A stretch of DNA of 64,000 nucleotides, taken from positions 62,001 through 126,000 of the forward strand of contig QZCP01000113.1 of the NCBI GenBank assembly GCA_003956705.1, written 5' to 3'. The notes beneath the pieces were generated by a model, which saw nothing but the letters and a program-made list of their open reading frames with translations, searched no databases and was not told the origin of the DNA. The position numbers and the translations under genes were made by a program. Of the stretch, positions 62,884 to 64,000 are shown in pieces. This stretch comes from Brevipalpus yothersi. Taxonomy: Eukaryota > Arthropoda > Arachnida > Trombidiformes > Tenuipalpidae. The first letter of the stretch is position 1. Each line of letters opens with the position of its first letter.

Positions 62884-64000
62884 ACAATTGAAGAGATTTG
62901 TTGAATGATCTAGAAAGTCAAAAATAGGCTTTTGAGAATAATTCTAATAGCAATCTTAATGTAATCTTCTTGAAAGCTATACATTCAACCCATTAAACTC
63001 ATTGGAATCAACGAAATTTTACTACTTGTGAAGCGGATTCTGTCTGAGAATATTCTCTAACGAAATTTTCTATTATAACTATTGGCCACCTTCTTTCAGG
63101 TCTGGCTATTATGTGACGAACTTTGTTTCTCGAATTATATTGCGAGATACCTAACAGTATACGTAGTTGTCAATCGGCATTAGAATTTTTATCTGAGACT
63201 AGAATAGAGAGAAAACCATCTGATGTTCAAAACTTCGATTCGAATCAAAGGAAAGATCAAGTTATGAAAGAGAGGATCTAACTGAAATTAATCAAATAGA
63301 TAGGAAACGTGAAAGTGTATCAATTCATCATTTATCATGGATTTATTAATTATTCTATGATTCTCACAAGTTTTTAATAATGCTAAATTGACATTTTTCT
63401 CGAATAAATATTCAATTTTGGCGAGTTCTAATTTCCATATTTGTCTTCCAGGAGCACTAGCTACCATTGAGTGATTTCATCTGTCATGAAAATATCATGA
63501 AATGTAGAAGATCAAATTATAAATCAAATCATAAAAATTTTGTCAATTCGAAGTGGAATTCTTTTGCGTTCATTAGTTAGAGAATCAATTAATTTCACTT
63601 CTGCTCGATCCGTAACACAGATACAGTGTCTGTGATCCGTAATCAAGACTATTGCTTGCTGAACTACAGCTTCTTCCCTACTATGATTGATAATCCATAG
63701 CAAGGTAGATTCTCTCTCAGCACAAATTCGTGCTTCATCTACAAGTACCTAAGAATCTGTAATCACAATTAGCTTACAAACTGTTCAAAAAGTTCTAGAA
63801 CTTAAGTTCAAGTCGAAAAAAATTCGCTAAAATCAGCGCCATCTATCATACCTGAATGTTGATAATTTTTGTGATGAAAATGAAATGAAAATGACTTGCA
63901 GCTTGACAGGCTTTTTAAATAGAAAGTGAAACAATTGCGATAGTTTCAATTATAATTATCATTCACCTGTGTTAATTATTCACGTTTATTGTTAGGTTGA
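62884..64000. other. Right end of window, no gene seen
   Basis: Carboxylesterase 3' UTR followed by AT-rich DNA. The word GATCCGTAA occurs twice at 63607-63615 and 63634-63642, flanking a short CACAGA/TCTGTG hairpin. No open frame or RNA gene recognised. Confidence 0.5.
62992..62997 (+). terminator. Poly(A) signal of the carboxylesterase gene
   Basis: ATTAAA, a common variant, about 110 nt after the stop. A full AATAAA at 63403-63408 is the alternative distal site. Confidence 0.4.

Noticed and set aside
63607..63642. GATCCGTAA direct repeats flanking a small hairpin, considered as a target-site duplication
   Set aside because: The 18 bp between them is far too short for a mobile element; likely chance or a local slippage event.

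Overview
The window is nuclear DNA from a eukaryote, almost certainly an arthropod. It is AT-rich. Genes are split by short GT-AG introns, mostly about 60-150 bp. GA/CT microsatellites turn up every few kilobases. Several genes are of arthropod type: a natalisin/tachykinin receptor of the TkR86C class, a peptide precursor with an amidation site, and a tiny secreted protein whose first coding exon is only the ATG. The short introns and compact genes would fit a mite or similar small-genome arthropod, but I cannot fix the taxon from the sequence.

Layout. Positions 1-17726 hold no gene I can support, only microsatellites and two palindromes; the missing 5' exons of the receptor may lie here or outside the window. 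17727-19789 (+) is the 3' part (TM4 to the C terminus) of a TkR86C-like GPCR. 22035-27324 (+) is a complete 17-exon ABCC4/MRP4-type exporter of 1307 aa. 36854-37936 (-) is an intronless, low-complexity secreted protein. 41757-42152 (-) is a probable neuropeptide precursor whose four-cysteine peptide ends in PMRF-Gly-Lys-Arg. 44452-50016 (+) is a second complete ABCC4-type exporter of 1311 aa in 15 exons; its one assembly gap (45458-45828) is intronic. 51617-56047 (+) is an SLC38A7-like amino-acid transporter, and its large second intron carries SHQ1, an H/ACA snoRNP assembly factor, on the opposite strand (52167-53993). 58483-58873 (-) is the 70-aa secreted protein, with a TATA box. 61123-62883 (+) is a complete carboxylesterase/cholinesterase-family enzyme. 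The tail has no gene I can see.

Functional links. The two exporters are paralogues with nearly identical intron positions, so they come from a local duplication, now separated by about 17 kb holding two peptide-type genes. The exporters and the esterase belong to families used in detoxification, though that role is inferred here. All exon joins were made by hand from splice consensus, reading frame and recall of the protein families. For each complete multi-exon gene the summed coding length is a multiple of three with no internal stop. No search or alignment was run.
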